Source: Coffea arabica
Taxonomy: Eukaryota; Streptophyta; Magnoliopsida; Gentianales; Rubiaceae
Length of the DNA: 64,000 nucleotides
Direction: 5' to 3'
Assembly (NCBI RefSeq): GCF_036785885.1
Contig: NC_092329.1
Coordinates: 992,001 to 1,056,000, forward strand
Every line of letters begins with the position of its first letter. Position 1 is the first letter of the stretch. Position numbers and translations under genes: made by a program. The notes below the pieces were generated by a model. That model worked only from the letters and a program-made list of their open reading frames with translations. It was not told the DNA's origin and did not search any database. Shown piece after piece: positions 25,813-37,979 of the stretch.

Positions 25813-28800
25813 CTATGTCTCTCGATTTATATCAAGCTTGGCTGTCCAGTAGTCTAGCTGACTAGCAACACAATCCGAACCTGTTGAACCATACGAGCTG
25901 AATTTCTTGACGGCATTCTCCACTCCAAGAAACTCATAGACATCCTCGTCAAACGCAGGACTTATATTCTGAAGTTCCCCTATACTCAGGTCCTGAAGCT
26001 GACAGTTTATTGAAACACACATGGCAACTGCCCTTCCGACTATATCATGAGAAGTTCTAAAAGGAACGCCCTGCAGACAAATTCCAGATTGTCAAAGGAG
26101 AGGAATTTATATTTTATAGCCTACCAACTATTAAACAAGAGAATAGATGATTTTCATCAAAACGCTGAGGCTACTTGCAGAAGCACATGCCCACACCACT
26201 TTAATCATTCTGATTGTCGTCAAAATTCAACTCATCCAAGGGAAAAAGCAAGAAAAGCTAATCATTCTTCAGAAGAGCCTCATTTTTAATACGAGTATAA
26301 GAATCCCAACGTCCAGGAAATTGATGCTTAACTAGTCGCATCGACTCTTCAGATGTAGATTCTATGTACCACATACTCAATCAGACATTTCTCAACTTTC
26401 CCACCTCTTTGGTAAATGGTATTAGACATCACAGAAGATATACCTAAGAGGATAACAGTTACTGGAAATCTTGTACAGTATTTACCTTTTTAACGAGGTA
26501 ATCTGCTAGAGTGGTGGCATCAAGATGACCCGCTGGTAAAGCTTTTTGTATTTTCTGCTGATTAAAGGTGATATTCTGGGCAAACTCAGTTGATACCTCA
26601 AGCATTCCGATTATTGTTTTGACACTGTCAAATACAGGTTCTTTATCTTCCTGTTTGGGGTGACAATCAAATCAAATGCAAGACTATCAAATGATAGGTA
26701 CATGTTGAAATCAAGGCAAGACAAAATAGGCATCAGCTCTTCGATAAGTATGTTATGATAAGTAGCCTAATAATAGAAAGCAAGAAGCATGGTATCAAAG
26801 GGAGGTGAGGTGATACAAGTAGACCATTAGCTTGTAAACTGTAGATGAACAAATTTTACCTGCAAATCGCGATTGTATGCATGCGGGAGTCCTTTGCACA
26901 ATACAAGAAGTGAGACCAGATCCCCTATTACTCTAGCAGATTTTCCACGAACAAGTTCCATTGGATCTGGGTTTTTCTTTTGAGGCATTATACTGCTTCC
27001 AGTAGAAACTGAGTCACTTGGGATGAGAAATCCAAATTCTTCTGATGCCCACAATACCCATTCTTCTCCAAGCCGAGATAGATGAGTGGCCATGATTGAA
27101 TTTGCAGAAAGGAACTCCAAGACGAAGTCTCTATCAGAAACTGCATCGATGCTATTTCAAATAACCGTGTCACCAGTGGTACGAGTACAGGATATCAGGC
27201 CAAGGATTACACAGCAAGCATGAAAATCAACTAAACCTGAGAACAATATAGATTGTGCTCATGGTATAAAAATTAATCAAAATTAAAAGAGCAAGATACT
27301 TTTGTCAAATTTGGATTGAAAAGTAATCAATCTTTTAAAATGTTGCAGGAAATTTTTTTAAAAAAATTCAGCAATATCAAAATGACTACAATTTAGCTAC
27401 CCTTTGGTGAAGAAGTAAAACCAGTTCAATAGTTCTTCAGCATTTTAGGATGATAGTAGAAAGAGTTGTTTTTGCCAGTACCAAATCCAGTGGAGTAACA
27501 GGCTTTCCAAGAAAAAAAATTGTCCCTTTTTATTCATCCATTTAGTTATTTTTTAAAGTCTGTGTCTATCACCAGGATCTTCAATGGATCTAAAAAATAT
27601 CAATAATTTGTATACTGAATGATTACTTGGTGAGAATCTTAGTTCTATAGCAGCCAGAATCAAAAGCGGATTCAGCTAATACCTGTTTCTCAATGGAGCA
27701 GTGAATCCCAAAGCTTCAGAAGTCATAAACCTATCAATGGGAAGACCAGTACCAGCTAATGCACATGCACCCAGAGGGCAGAAATTCATCCTTACTTTAC
27801 AGTCTAGTAAACGGCCAACATCACGTTCAAACTACAGTTCACCATTGAGTCTTCAGTAAGTTGAAGTACAGTTTGGTTAAATTGTAGAAGTTCTAAGAGA
27901 TGAATATGAGAGTGTAGTCTCTTTAACTCACTAATCAAATGAAGGTCATACCAAAAAAACTAAGAACTGGAACAGCAAAAGCTGAGAAAAAAAGAATGAA
28001 GAAAGTGTATACAAAATAACAAGTGTTTTTGGAGGTGGGGGTTGTTAGGAAGGAGGGGAGACACAATAATACTCTGGCGCATATGTTTTGAATCCTGATC
28101 ATGGCATATAACTATTGACAACAGGCTGCCAATCACCTAAGGACAGTTAAATAAAAATTGAAAGATGTGCTATTTAAAGCATCTTAAATTGTTGTCAAAA
28201 TATCATGACTTTCTAAGTCTAACAATTTCCGTTTTGGTATGATAAAGGAATAGCTAAACATTAAAGTGTTCTTCTTCCTATCAGCTATCATGCGTGCATG
28301 ACAGTTGAATGGAAGAAGCCATCCTTTTAATAGGTTCAAAATTCTATGTAGATTTTTGTGAAATAATTAAGTTCAGATATTTTCGCAGTTAAATTACTTT
28401 TGGAATAAGATTGGTAATAAGTCAGAGAAACTGTATGGTGGAGGCTTCAGAGGTCTTATAGGAGAAAAACTACTAGAGGCCTTTGGATGAAGTTCCATTT
28501 ACTAGGGTTCCCAAGGACAAAAGGGAATCAGGATATTCTTTTAATGGAGTTCAAATTCTCATTCATTAATGAAAAGTTCCCAAACGAACACATCACACAA
28601 TTGAAAAACCATCAATAATCAATAACTGTAAGTTTATGAAATATATACCTGCTCGACATATGCTAAGAGAAGATGCTGCAAAAGAACAGGTTGAGCCCTT
28701 TGCAAATGGGTATATCCAGGAACTATCAATCCCTCATTCCTCATTGCAAGTTTCAGCAGTGAAACCTGCAATATTTGAAGTATAAATTTGACCGATCGCG

Positions 28801-29831
28801 AAGTTGATTAATTGCAAACTATAAGCTGCACACGAAATCAAAGAGAAAAAGATAACCAAGAAAGTCATGCAACCTGAAGGCGTCTAATGCATGCAACAAT
28901 AATGTCTATATTGTCACGGCACCATAGGCGAAAGTCAGTTGAGACTTGGTCATTCCTGCTCCTGGCTGTATGGAGCTTCTTTGCAGGTTCACCAACAATA
29001 TCAGTAAGTGCTGCTTCAATGTTCATGTGTACGTCCTCCCTATCGGTCCTCCACACAAATTCTCCTGCTTCAATTTGCCTCTCTACCTCATCAAGACCTC
29101 GTAAAATGCTATCCCTGTCTTTTTCGCTTATCAATCCCTAAATATCAACAATATCCATCAAAGGACACATTTTTATTCAACATCTCTACAAAATTGTAAC
29201 TTAGTTCCCGAAACAACAAAAAAAAAATTGTAGAACTCAAAATCTCAACCTACTAGCAAAGTACTCCTATATAGAAAATTTTAGTCTCCCATACTTTTTT
29301 CCTTCGCTATTTTTTCTTGTTAAAAAAAAAAGAAAAAATAAAATCATCTAAACATTCTGCAAACGAACACCCGATGGAAAGGAATAGCAAACCACGGCAT
29401 TCAAAAATAAATTAAAAATTTAGCAAAAAAAAAAAGATTAATCAAAAGAAGACCTGGTGAGCTAGCATGGAGGCATGAGCCCGACTGCCCATAATGTCAT
29501 GTTTGTAAAGAACTTTATCAAATGAGATTGATTCAGTGAAGTTTTCCACTGCATCAGTCACACTCTCTTCGAACCTCCCACCCCATAATTTGACTTCCTT
29601 CTTCAATGGGCCGTCGGTGGTGGGGGAAGCGTCGGAGCTGCTCATGTTCTGGGCTGCGTAGGGAGTTGTTCTTCTGTTTGGTTTGGTAAAAGAGAGGTTT
29701 TGGGGTTTAAGAAAGATGGGATTTTTATGGAGGTTAAGAGAGCGTTGAACTGGGGAAAAACTGGGAATGGAAGCCGAAGATGATGAAGAAGGAGGAGAGG
29801 AAGAGGAGGGGGAAACCAACCGGGTCTCCAT
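25813..29831 (-). CDS. ASL: Argininosuccinate lyase, chloroplastic
   Basis: This is the last enzyme of arginine biosynthesis: it splits L-argininosuccinate into arginine and fumarate in the plastid stroma. Exons on the minus strand: 29831-29454, 29137-28874, 28765-28649, 27831-27683, 27151-26860, 26650-26486 and 26070-25813, in frame, 540 aa. The first ~75 residues are Ser/Pro-rich, typical of a transit peptide. Mature sequence starts near [10 protein letters not shown]. Catalytic blocks are [27 protein letters not shown] (the general acid/base His) and the fumarate-lyase signature [12 protein letters not shown] with its mobile-loop Ser. It ends [16 protein letters not shown]. No breaks are seen, so the gene looks functional. 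A truncated, broken copy of exon 1 plus intron 1 sequence lies about 4.6 kb upstream at 33718-34463. Confidence 0.96.
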
Positions 29832-32435
29832 TGTGCGGCGGCGAACCGATGCGAGAGGGGGAAGCGGTGATTAATCGCTTTCAAGAACCGGTGGAAAGAC
29901 TTGTTCCCTGCATTCATTCCTTTTCTTAAAGAGTCAAATTTCTTTGGGCTGGCATAACGGATTTATTGAATGAACGCCACTTCGGTTGTTTGAAAACAAA
30001 TCCAATGTTGGGCTAATGTTGGGCCAAGCCTAGCCAGCGAGTAATAGCCGAAGGCAAAAAAGGGAGAGATAGCGAAGAGAACTAGAGGAGACAAGGGAGA
30101 ACGTGATTGTAATTTGAAAAAGCTAATTTGTAGGGGTGGTTATGATTAGTTAAGGTGAGTGTGCATCGAAATCGAAATCGAAATCGGTAATTCAAAATTT
30201 TAAATTTAAAATTATTTGAAATTTTGGCATAAGAAAATCTGATCGAATTCGATTTTGAATTCATTAATTTTGAATTCGAATTCGTACCAAATTCAATTCG
30301 GAATTCAGTAAATTTTCATTTCACGGAATTTGGGAACTCTTTTTTTCCTTGTGTAATTTTGTTTCGTATTTCTAATTTTTTTTATTATAATTATATATAA
30401 GTTTTTCTAAACTAAATGCTAACTTTTATATAATATGTGTTTTTAATTATAACATAATATACAACTAACTTAATAAAACTTATTATTGTATTGTTAAACA
30501 CTATAATTATTAGTTAGATGTATTATTATATAATATAAATTTTATATTACATATATGTATATATAACAAATTTGAAATTGAAATCGGTATTCAATTTTCG
30601 ATTTCACACCGAATTTGAACAAAATTCGTATGCCTCGAAATAAAAAAATCCAAATTTCATTCCGATTTTTGATTTACTAATTTCAAAAATTTTGAATTCA
30701 GTTAGAATTCGGCAGGTAAATCAGAATTTTTCAATTTTGCACACTTCTAGTCATGCTTATCACACGTTGGTGTATCTTTTACCGAAGAAGCAATTATAAT
30801 ATAAATTAAAAAATTGTTAGTATATTACATTCAACTTGCTCTCATGGTTGTTAAAATCACGATTACGATCCGGATAAGTAAAATCGATCCAGATCATGCA
30901 TAGAATCGAAAATCACCTTAATATGCATAATATCACTAGAATCGTTTGTGTGACCATCGGATCGTACGAATTTTTGATAATTTTATAAATTTGGGGCTAA
31001 ATCTTGAAACTAAATGAAAACATTTGGAGTAGGTTTGTAACTTGTCAAAAAATTAGATCCTTTAATTATAATTTTGCAACAATTTTTGTTTAAAAACAAA
31101 AGTTACAACAAAAAGGCTTTAGTAGGGATAAATAAATGAAACCACAAAAGGATGAAGAGAGAGAAAGTTTCTTTGGTTCTTCCCCATCTCCAATCCGACC
31201 TTCTTCCCCGTCTAGATTCCAATAAAATTTCACAAATTTTGCTAATCTCCTATATCTAATTCTCTATTGTTTTTGTACCTTTGTCCAAGTTCAAGGAATT
31301 TTTGACAGAACAAGTCGCTCAATGAAAACAACAGTGAGTACTCGTAACTTCTAATTTCATTGTTTCTTTTAATTATGCCTGTCAACTATATATGTATACT
31401 AAATGCTTTTACTATCAAGTATTAAGATTGGTTGTATTCTTATTTCTGATTAGACAAGACACCAGGACCTTTTCTTTTCATTTTGGGGTTCCCTTGCTTT
31501 TCTTTCCTCTTTTTTTTTTTGGTTATTTTGTGACATTGAAATATATATAATTCTGGATTTCAATCTAGTGCTTGTTTCTAATATTTGCTGTCCTTGTACT
31601 ACTTAATATCTTTGTGAATTGCATCTGAAGTTGTATCAATGATGTTTATTCTTTAATGTTGGTATGAGTTTTACTGGAAGTCTTGGTTTTACTAGAAGTC
31701 AAAAAAGGTCTCATTCTTCAATGTTGGTTTGGATTTTGCTAGAAGTCTCAGTTTTACTAGAAGTAAAAAAAAGGTCTAAAAATAATTAACATACATAAAT
31801 AATTAATCTAGTTTTTTGAAAAATTTTGAGGTATTTTAAGAGAATGATATCTTGAAAGTTTTGCTAATTGTAGCCAACCACATAGTTGAATTGCAAAAAT
31901 AACGAAACCAAATAATTAGAAAATCATGTAAGGTACACGAATGGAGAAAAATAAAGGTGCTATTTTAATAGATGACACGCTTAGATTTTAAATTATTGTT
32001 ATGTAAACTGTAAAGCATTTAATTTTAAAACTTGTAATTATAATTTATAACTATTTATATTCTTCTTTATTTCTTGTCAAACTATAGGCAAAAAATGCTA
32101 AATGTTTATAAATAATTTACTTATTTGATATCTTTTAGGTTGTACAAAATTGTATATGAATTTTAAATTAATTAATTTAGGAGTTTTTGGTGGGATCTTA
32201 CGACCTACGATTCAATCCTGTAAAACTAAAATCAATCTTACACAGAATCCTAATTTTGCAAACCTGCTTACTCTATGCTTGCATACAAAAACATATACGT
32301 CATCTAAGTATATTTTGGATGGTTTTATATACAGTAAGTGAGGTAGCATATTGGATGGTCTATATGCGCTAACTATTATTATCTGATGATAAGTGAACAG
32401 TATTGAGTGAATTAAATTGTATTGTCATACCATAC

Positions 32436-32474
<39 letters not shown>
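29832..32474. other. Lyase promoter and AT-rich intergenic DNA
   Basis: The lyase promoter lies just right of 29831. The rest is AT-rich. A short direct repeat of about 62 bp occurs at 31650-31711 and 31715-31776, both with TTTTACTAGAAGT and ending GGTCT. From 30845, ATCACGAT/ATCGATCC-type words resemble a known style of decayed plant TIR element but I could not match two ends. A TA microsatellite (about 32435-32470) directly abuts the Helitron end. I see no gene. Confidence 0.45.
30149..30751. mobile_element. Degenerate hAT-like MITE
   Basis: The ends are related inverted sequences: AAGGTGAGTGTGCA at the left and TGCACACTTCTAG at the right. The flanks TATGATTA (30141-30148) and CATGCTTA (30752-30759) match at 6 of 8 bases. 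The interior is AT-rich with many GAATTC/GAAATC words and no coding content. The boundaries are approximate. Confidence 0.45.
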
Positions 32475-32689
32475 CTAGGGGGAGTGCCCGCGCATCGTGC
32501 GGGTGTTTGATGCCTGTAGGGAATGAGATTTTTTTGTTAAACAAACAATAGTACATTGTGAGAAGAAATAAAATTTAGTACGAAAAGATAAACGATATAA
32601 TCAATCAATTCACACAAAGTTATAATAAAACTGTGTCAAATTGAAGGTCGTTGAAAATACAGAAAGGCAGAGCAACACATAAAACTAAC

Positions 32690-32980
32690 CTTATTCCAGA
32701 ATCCCCACCGAGAGCTCTTTCTTGCTGTTGCTCCAAACCTATAAGATTATAACCAATTCAGACCAATTGGGGTTAAGCGATGAGAAAAATGCTATCTTGT
32801 AGTTAGGCAACGCGATAAGATTCGCTAATTATAGGTACTAAGAACACATCGACAAAATTACGAAAGGTACTGAAAAATTGGGAGGGTGAAGTCTAATCTT
32901 ACGCTGAACCACCAGGAGTAGCTGAGATTGAAGAGTATTCTGAGCTGATTGGTATGAAGGCAGGTAAAATTATCCCAATT
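32690..32980 (-). pseudogene. Captured two-exon gene fragment, source unknown
   Basis: On the minus strand an exon-like block at 32980-32903 follows TTCTAG and ends at a GTAAG donor. A second block, 32738-32690, follows CTTATAG and ends at a GTTAG donor. Joined, the two blocks stay open in more than one frame, for example one containing GGSAFGATARKSSRWGFWNK and another containing QRLEQQQERALGGDSG. I cannot name the parent gene. The preserved splice signals suggest a genomic (not cDNA) capture. Confidence 0.35.
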
Positions 32981-33717
32981 CTAGAATGCAAATAGGGAGA
33001 AACTGATAATCAACCGTTTAAGCATTAACATACCAACGGTTCGGCAATTAAATTGGGTGTAATTAATGACGAAATAATAGATAATTTCAAAGTTGAGCTC
33101 GGATGGAAGAGAAAACGATAAGGCAAATCATTGTAGACAAAGGCAAAAAGAGAAAACTTAACTCTTGGAACTGAAAGGGGATAAACTAACCAACGTTTGT
33201 GCCTCACAAATGCAGATTATAAATGATAGCGAAATGGGTTCCTACCATTGATAGAAAAATCGTTGGCACATTTCCTAAATTCGATTGTCATTCAAACGTT
33301 TCAGACAAAGCAACATCTCAAACGGTTATCTGCAATTGAAAAGCGGAATTATTGGTAGTTAAGAGATATTCCAGTAATTACACTAACACATAAACATATA
33401 TGGGTTGTACAAAATGCAAAAACAATTGCACACTAATTACACATTCCATCAATACTCTGATGGCTCATCAATGACAACTTTAAATGTATTAAATGGGGTC
33501 ATTTCTGTAAACATACCCAAATACATGTTTCCTTAACTTGTACCTAAAGATTTTAAACTAATATACAATATTTCACATTCCCAATAAGCCCCCACCTATG
33601 CGGTTGAAATTCAACTTATTCTTTGATCAAAACTCAATCTTATATAATATAAGGATACAATTTGTGCATCGGTGAATGTTATTGAATGTAAATTAGCCTA
33701 TAAAGATTGAATAAATC

Positions 33718-34463
33718 ACTCCCTTTTATAGAAAATGTTAGTCTCCCATACTTTTTTCCTTCACTATTTTTTCTTGTTATAAAAAAAGAAAAGAAAATCA
33801 TCTAAATATTCTACAAAGGAACAGCCAACCCAATTTCAAACCAGCTCATTTCTTCGATCTCCATTTCAAATATATAATAGAATGCATACAACCCCAAGTC
33901 TTGAGAACACTTGGGAAACTTAAAAATCATTAAAAAGAATACAAAGACTAATAAAAAGCCAAAAGCCATAAAAGCATCTAGCTTTAAGCAATAAAAAAGA
34001 ATAACAACCACGACATTCAAAAATAAATTGAAAATTTAGGGGAAAAAAATAATCAAAAGAGGATCAAGCGAGTCACCATGGAGGCATGAGCACGACTGCC
34101 CATAATGTCATGTTTGTAAAGAGTTTTATCAAATGAGATTGATTCAATGAAATTTTCCACTGCATCAGTCACACTCATTTCAAACCTCCCACCCCATAAT
34201 TTGATTTCCTTCTTCAATGGGCCATCGGTGGTGGCAGAAGCGGCGGATCTGCTCATGTTTTGGGCGGCGCAGGAAGTTGTTCTTCTGGATAGTTTGGTAA
34301 AAGAGGGGTTTTAGGGTTTAAGAAAAATGGGTTTGTTACGGAGGTTAAAGGAGTATTGGACTGGAAAAAAACTGGGAATGGTAGCCAAAGATGATGAAGA
34401 AGAAAAGAAAGAAGAGAGAGAGACCAACAGTGTCTCCATTGTGCGGCGGCTGGTGATTAGCTA
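33718..34463 (-). pseudogene. Broken partial copy of argininosuccinate lyase exon 1 and intron 1
   Basis: This segment aligns with 29265-29850, covering the start of the 5' leader, exon 1 and part of intron 1. The ATG is at 34439-34437 and the start METLLVSLSS parallels [10 protein letters not shown]. The conserved part [20 protein letters not shown] is still readable. It is dead as a lyase: an in-frame TAA sits at 34313-34311, where the intact gene has Gln in LKPQN; the CACCAG/GT exon end is replaced, so the splice donor is lost; and exons 2-7 are absent. Relative to the parent, about 170 extra bases lie in the intron part (about 33836-34005). Because introns are retained it is not a processed copy. 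Confidence 0.85.
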
Positions 34464-35300
34464 GTGTTTCTGTGGGTTTATTGTGTGGGACAAATTTGGG
34501 TATTGCATTTAATTAATCAACAAAAAAATTAGAAAAATGAAATGCATTTAATTTTATTCTATAAGAGAAAAGAGGATCCAATCATCTATATCCATATCTA
34601 TATATCTATATGTACTACAGGAGAGATTTTGACAAGGAGTTTCCAAAAGCGTCAAAAATCCGAATCCTATTTTACGACATTTTACATTTTTTAATTAAGC
34701 AATGTTTATTCCTTAACTAATTGTAATCACCCCCATAAATTAGTTTTGCAAATTACAATCGCGTTTAAAAGACACCACTATATCATGTGCATACAACTAA
34801 CTCCACACACCTTCCCACTCCAATTAAGAATTCAACTTCAATTAAAACTTCTCCAAGACATAGCATTCTATGATTCATTCTTTCAATCAAATTACCCCAT
34901 ATGCTCAATCGTTATTTTTTCATTGACATAACAGGAATTTGTCATCTCTTTCAACTTCCTTGCAGTATCGATCGTAACCCTCAACTTAATTTCACCATGG
35001 AACATGACCATTTACAAGCATTTCAACAAAGGTTAAATTTCAAACTCGTAAGATTGCAAATGAGGAAACATTTACTTACAATGTGAAAGAAGCTTTGTAA
35101 TTACATAAATTACAATGTTATATTACAAATTATATAGATGAAGTTTTACAAATGTCAAAAATTATCTACTTGACACTGTTTGCCACAATGTTTATTTCAT
35201 TGGTTGAAATAATTCTCTAATAAGATAAGTTTAAAACTAAAAAGAATTGGTTTAGTTGTAATAGGTTAAATGGTTAAAGAATAGTTATAATTGGATATGT

Positions 35301-35309
<9 letters not shown>

Positions 35310-35361
<52 letters not shown>
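35310..35361. repeat. TA microsatellite
   Basis: About 25 TA units in the transposon island between two Helitron-like ends. A shorter TA tract at about 32435-32470 abuts the other Helitron end. Confidence 0.9.
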
Positions 35362-35365
<4 letters not shown>

Positions 35366-35880
35366 AAAGTGCTAAAATATTACCATGTAAATTATTAAAA
35401 AATGGGACTAATCACAATATTCCTCTCAAGAAAATTGGAATAAACTGTTCAACCAACGAATCAATTCATGCAAAGATCGTGCATTTTCATTTATAATATG
35501 AACTCCACAAAATTCAATAGAGTTAATTAAACCACCAATATTGGCTTTCATACTAAATATTGATTGGTGTGAAGAATATTCGCACCTTCATACAATATTA
35601 TCAAATCAAATGCATACCGTTTGTAAGTATTTCATTTTAAAATTAAGTAAAACATGCAATTACATTTATTTTTATTCATATATCATTCATTTTTCTAATA
35701 TAAATTTTTATTATTCTTTCTGGATCTATCATCCGAAAAAAACAGTTCTTGAATGATATATATATTTTATCATACTTCAAACTATTGCTAGACAAATATT
35801 ACATTTTAATTATGTTGGTACAATTTTTAAACTTTTTTTTAATTCACCGTCTCTTTTTATTTCTTCTAATAATGTCAGCA

Positions 35881-35908
35881 CCATGCGTAGCACGGGTATT
35901 CACACTAG
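35881..35908 (+). mobile_element. Helitron-like 3' terminus
   Basis: The imperfect hairpin CCATGC-GTA-GCACGG is followed by a short spacer GTATTCACA and CTAG, then a host T at 35909. The element would extend leftwards; TA-rich sequence around 35300-35365 is a possible 5' region, but no convincing TC start was found. Confidence 0.5.
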
Positions 35909-37072
35909 TGTATATAATAATAATAAAGTCGTAATCTAATACTTATCCATTTACCTTTATCTCTTTCCTATGTGGCTGTTTGATATATCGAATTTTTTAC
36001 ACTTGTTCTCTCAATGTCTATGCACTCTTTGACCAGCGATTATTTCTCCCAATTTCCTTTTGTCTTTATTTTTTTCCCTCTCAATGTTAGATAATCTTTC
36101 CACCAATATCTTTAATTTAAAATTTATTATTATCCTCATCATATGTGTTGTTATTTTTTTTCCTTATCAATTTTGAATAATTTTTCCACTAATATCTTTA
36201 ATTCAAAATTTATTATTATCCTTATCACACGTGTTGTCATGTTGAATTCTCAATATGTTTCTTCTAATAAATTTCTATTTCACTCTTAATGACTCATTTT
36301 TAATCGACCTTGTCAGAATCTTTTTCAAATTAAATTTTGAAAAGAACATTAACCTTATCATCTAACTTCTATATATTACAGGCTCAATTACTTTTTCTTT
36401 GTAGTTGCATGTATGTTTATCATCAAAGTTTCATTTTGGGGAGCCATGCGTTGGATGGTATGAGAGGAGGGGGTGTAAATAAAAGGTGTCAAGTTTGAGA
36501 CCTCCCACCTATCAAAATAAAATTTATTTATAGTTCTCTGCATAACTTTTAATATAAATTCTTAACAATTGTAAACAAATTCTAAACCTGTCTTATTCGA
36601 GTATTGTAGTTTTAAGTAATGACATTTAGAAGTAAAAAGAATTTTTCATTCCATTGGAGACGTTTTAAAATTAGGAGTTTGTAACAATTACATGGTATAG
36701 AGAAATTATATAAAGTGTTTATGCATAGAAAATTATGCTTTGATATGGTGATGCTACATAAATGTTATTTTGCTTACATAAGTAATCTATACATGCTTTT
36801 AGAAAACATTTTTCAAAATTTTCATGGTGATATTATTTTTTTTATTTTGGTTTTTGTTTTGGATTTAGTTAAATTATTTTTACTTTTAGTTATCACAAAG
36901 CTAGCGTGAAGAAGCAAAATAGTTACAAATAAATATTGTTTATTCCTATATCCTACATTAAGGGGATTGATCATGAAATTCTTAGCAATTGAGTCCGAAG
37001 TTATATTTATGAGAAGAAAAATATAAAAATGACATGTTTTATTTTATGACATATCATTTCCAATCAAAGATA

Positions 37073-37099
37073 TGTGCCAATGCACAGGGATGAATCTAG
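37073..37099 (+). mobile_element. Helitron-like 3' terminus
   Basis: The perfect 5-bp hairpin TGTGC-CAAT-GCACA is followed by 9 bases and CTAG, then a host T at 37100. The body would lie to the left, possibly beginning just after the previous terminus at about 35909, which would make the two elements adjacent. Its 5' end is not established. Confidence 0.45.
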
Positions 37100-37979
37100 T
37101 TTGACAAAGAGAAAGAGGAAGAAAACAACTCGAGAATTGAACCAAAGTCATTGGTAATCACCAGCTCACATATCTGAGATGCATAAAATACATTATTGTT
37201 GTAAGCCGTTTGTAAAACTGTTCTTATTGAAATTAAAATCAAGCTAGCTAGATACAACTTTACTTTGGTTCTTTGTGGAAGACGTTAAGCTTTCCTTCCA
37301 ATTATTGATTAAGAAAAAATACATTTTCATGTCGTATTCGATATGGAGGTCATATGACCTACCCATTTTGTGGTACAAAAATAAGTCAAAAACTAGTTGC
37401 CAGTGGCACATACCATACGTACATGGAGAATTTCCTGTTCTTATCAAACCTTAAGGGCCTGTTTTTTCCAAGTTTTTATTATACTAGTTTTTTAACAACT
37501 TGTGCTACAGGAACCCCAAAAACTTATCAAAATTTTTAATTTACACACATAAAATATTTAAAACACAAAAAAGAAAAAATTTCCTTCCTTTTTTCTTCTT
37601 CTTTCTCCCCCACCACCAGTTTCGTCGCCGGCCACCATTTCCGCCGTCTCTTCCGGCGCCGATTTTTGGTGCCGATGCCGGTCTTTTTTTTTTTCCCATT
37701 TTTTCCTCTGCCCCTCTTCCTCCCCTGCCATCATCCCTTCTGTCTTTTTTTTCTCTCTGCGTCTCCCCCACTCCTCCCCCACCACCATTCCCCTTCCCAT
37801 CTGGCCGATCTGGTCATTAGACCAGATCGCACCGGAAGAGGGTGAGGGTGGCGGAGAAAGTAGAGGAGAGGGGGAGAAGAAAAATTGTCCAAAAAAAAAA
37901 AAACGGAGCCAGGGAAGTGGTCATGGGAGGACCAAGCAGCCAATGGTGGTGTATCCAAATGGGACGACGTTAAGAACAA

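Larger units (their letters stand above)
32475..34626 (-). mobile_element. Candidate non-autonomous Helitron with captured gene pieces
   Basis: On the minus strand the 3' end reads CCCGCACGATGCGCGGG (7-bp stem, one wobble pair; plus strand 32487-32503), then 8 bases, then CTAG, then a host T. That is the standard Helitron 3' terminus. A matching 5' start is proposed at 34626: minus-strand A/TCTCTCCTGTAG, giving insertion between A and T. No inverted repeats or target duplication are expected or seen. The element would be about 2.15 kb and includes two exon-like gene pieces (32690-32980 and 33718-34463), both in the element's own orientation. It carries no Rep/helicase. The 3' end is well supported; the 5' end is an inference. 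Confidence 0.6.
34627..37453. other. AT-rich transposon-derived region
   Basis: This region contains a TA microsatellite (about 35310-35361), two Helitron-like 3' ends (35881-35908 and 37073-37099), and an imperfect direct repeat of about 80 bp at 36081-36161 and 36162-36240 (each with ATATCTTTAATT and AAATTTATTATTATCC). ORFs here are short and AT-driven. I see no gene. Confidence 0.5.

Noticed and set aside
30845-32230. Possible large TIR element with ATCACGAT / CTACGATTCAATC words
   Set aside because: I could not match two inverted ends or a target duplication, so no boundaries are claimed.
33025-33207. 60-codon minus-strand ORF inside the Helitron candidate
   Set aside because: No similarity recognised and no splice signals around it; too short to call a captured gene.
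37500-37820. 106-codon plus-strand ORF rich in Pro and Phe
   Set aside because: It lies in the CT-rich core of a MITE, is low-complexity, and its reverse strand gives equally long Lys/Glu-rich frames.
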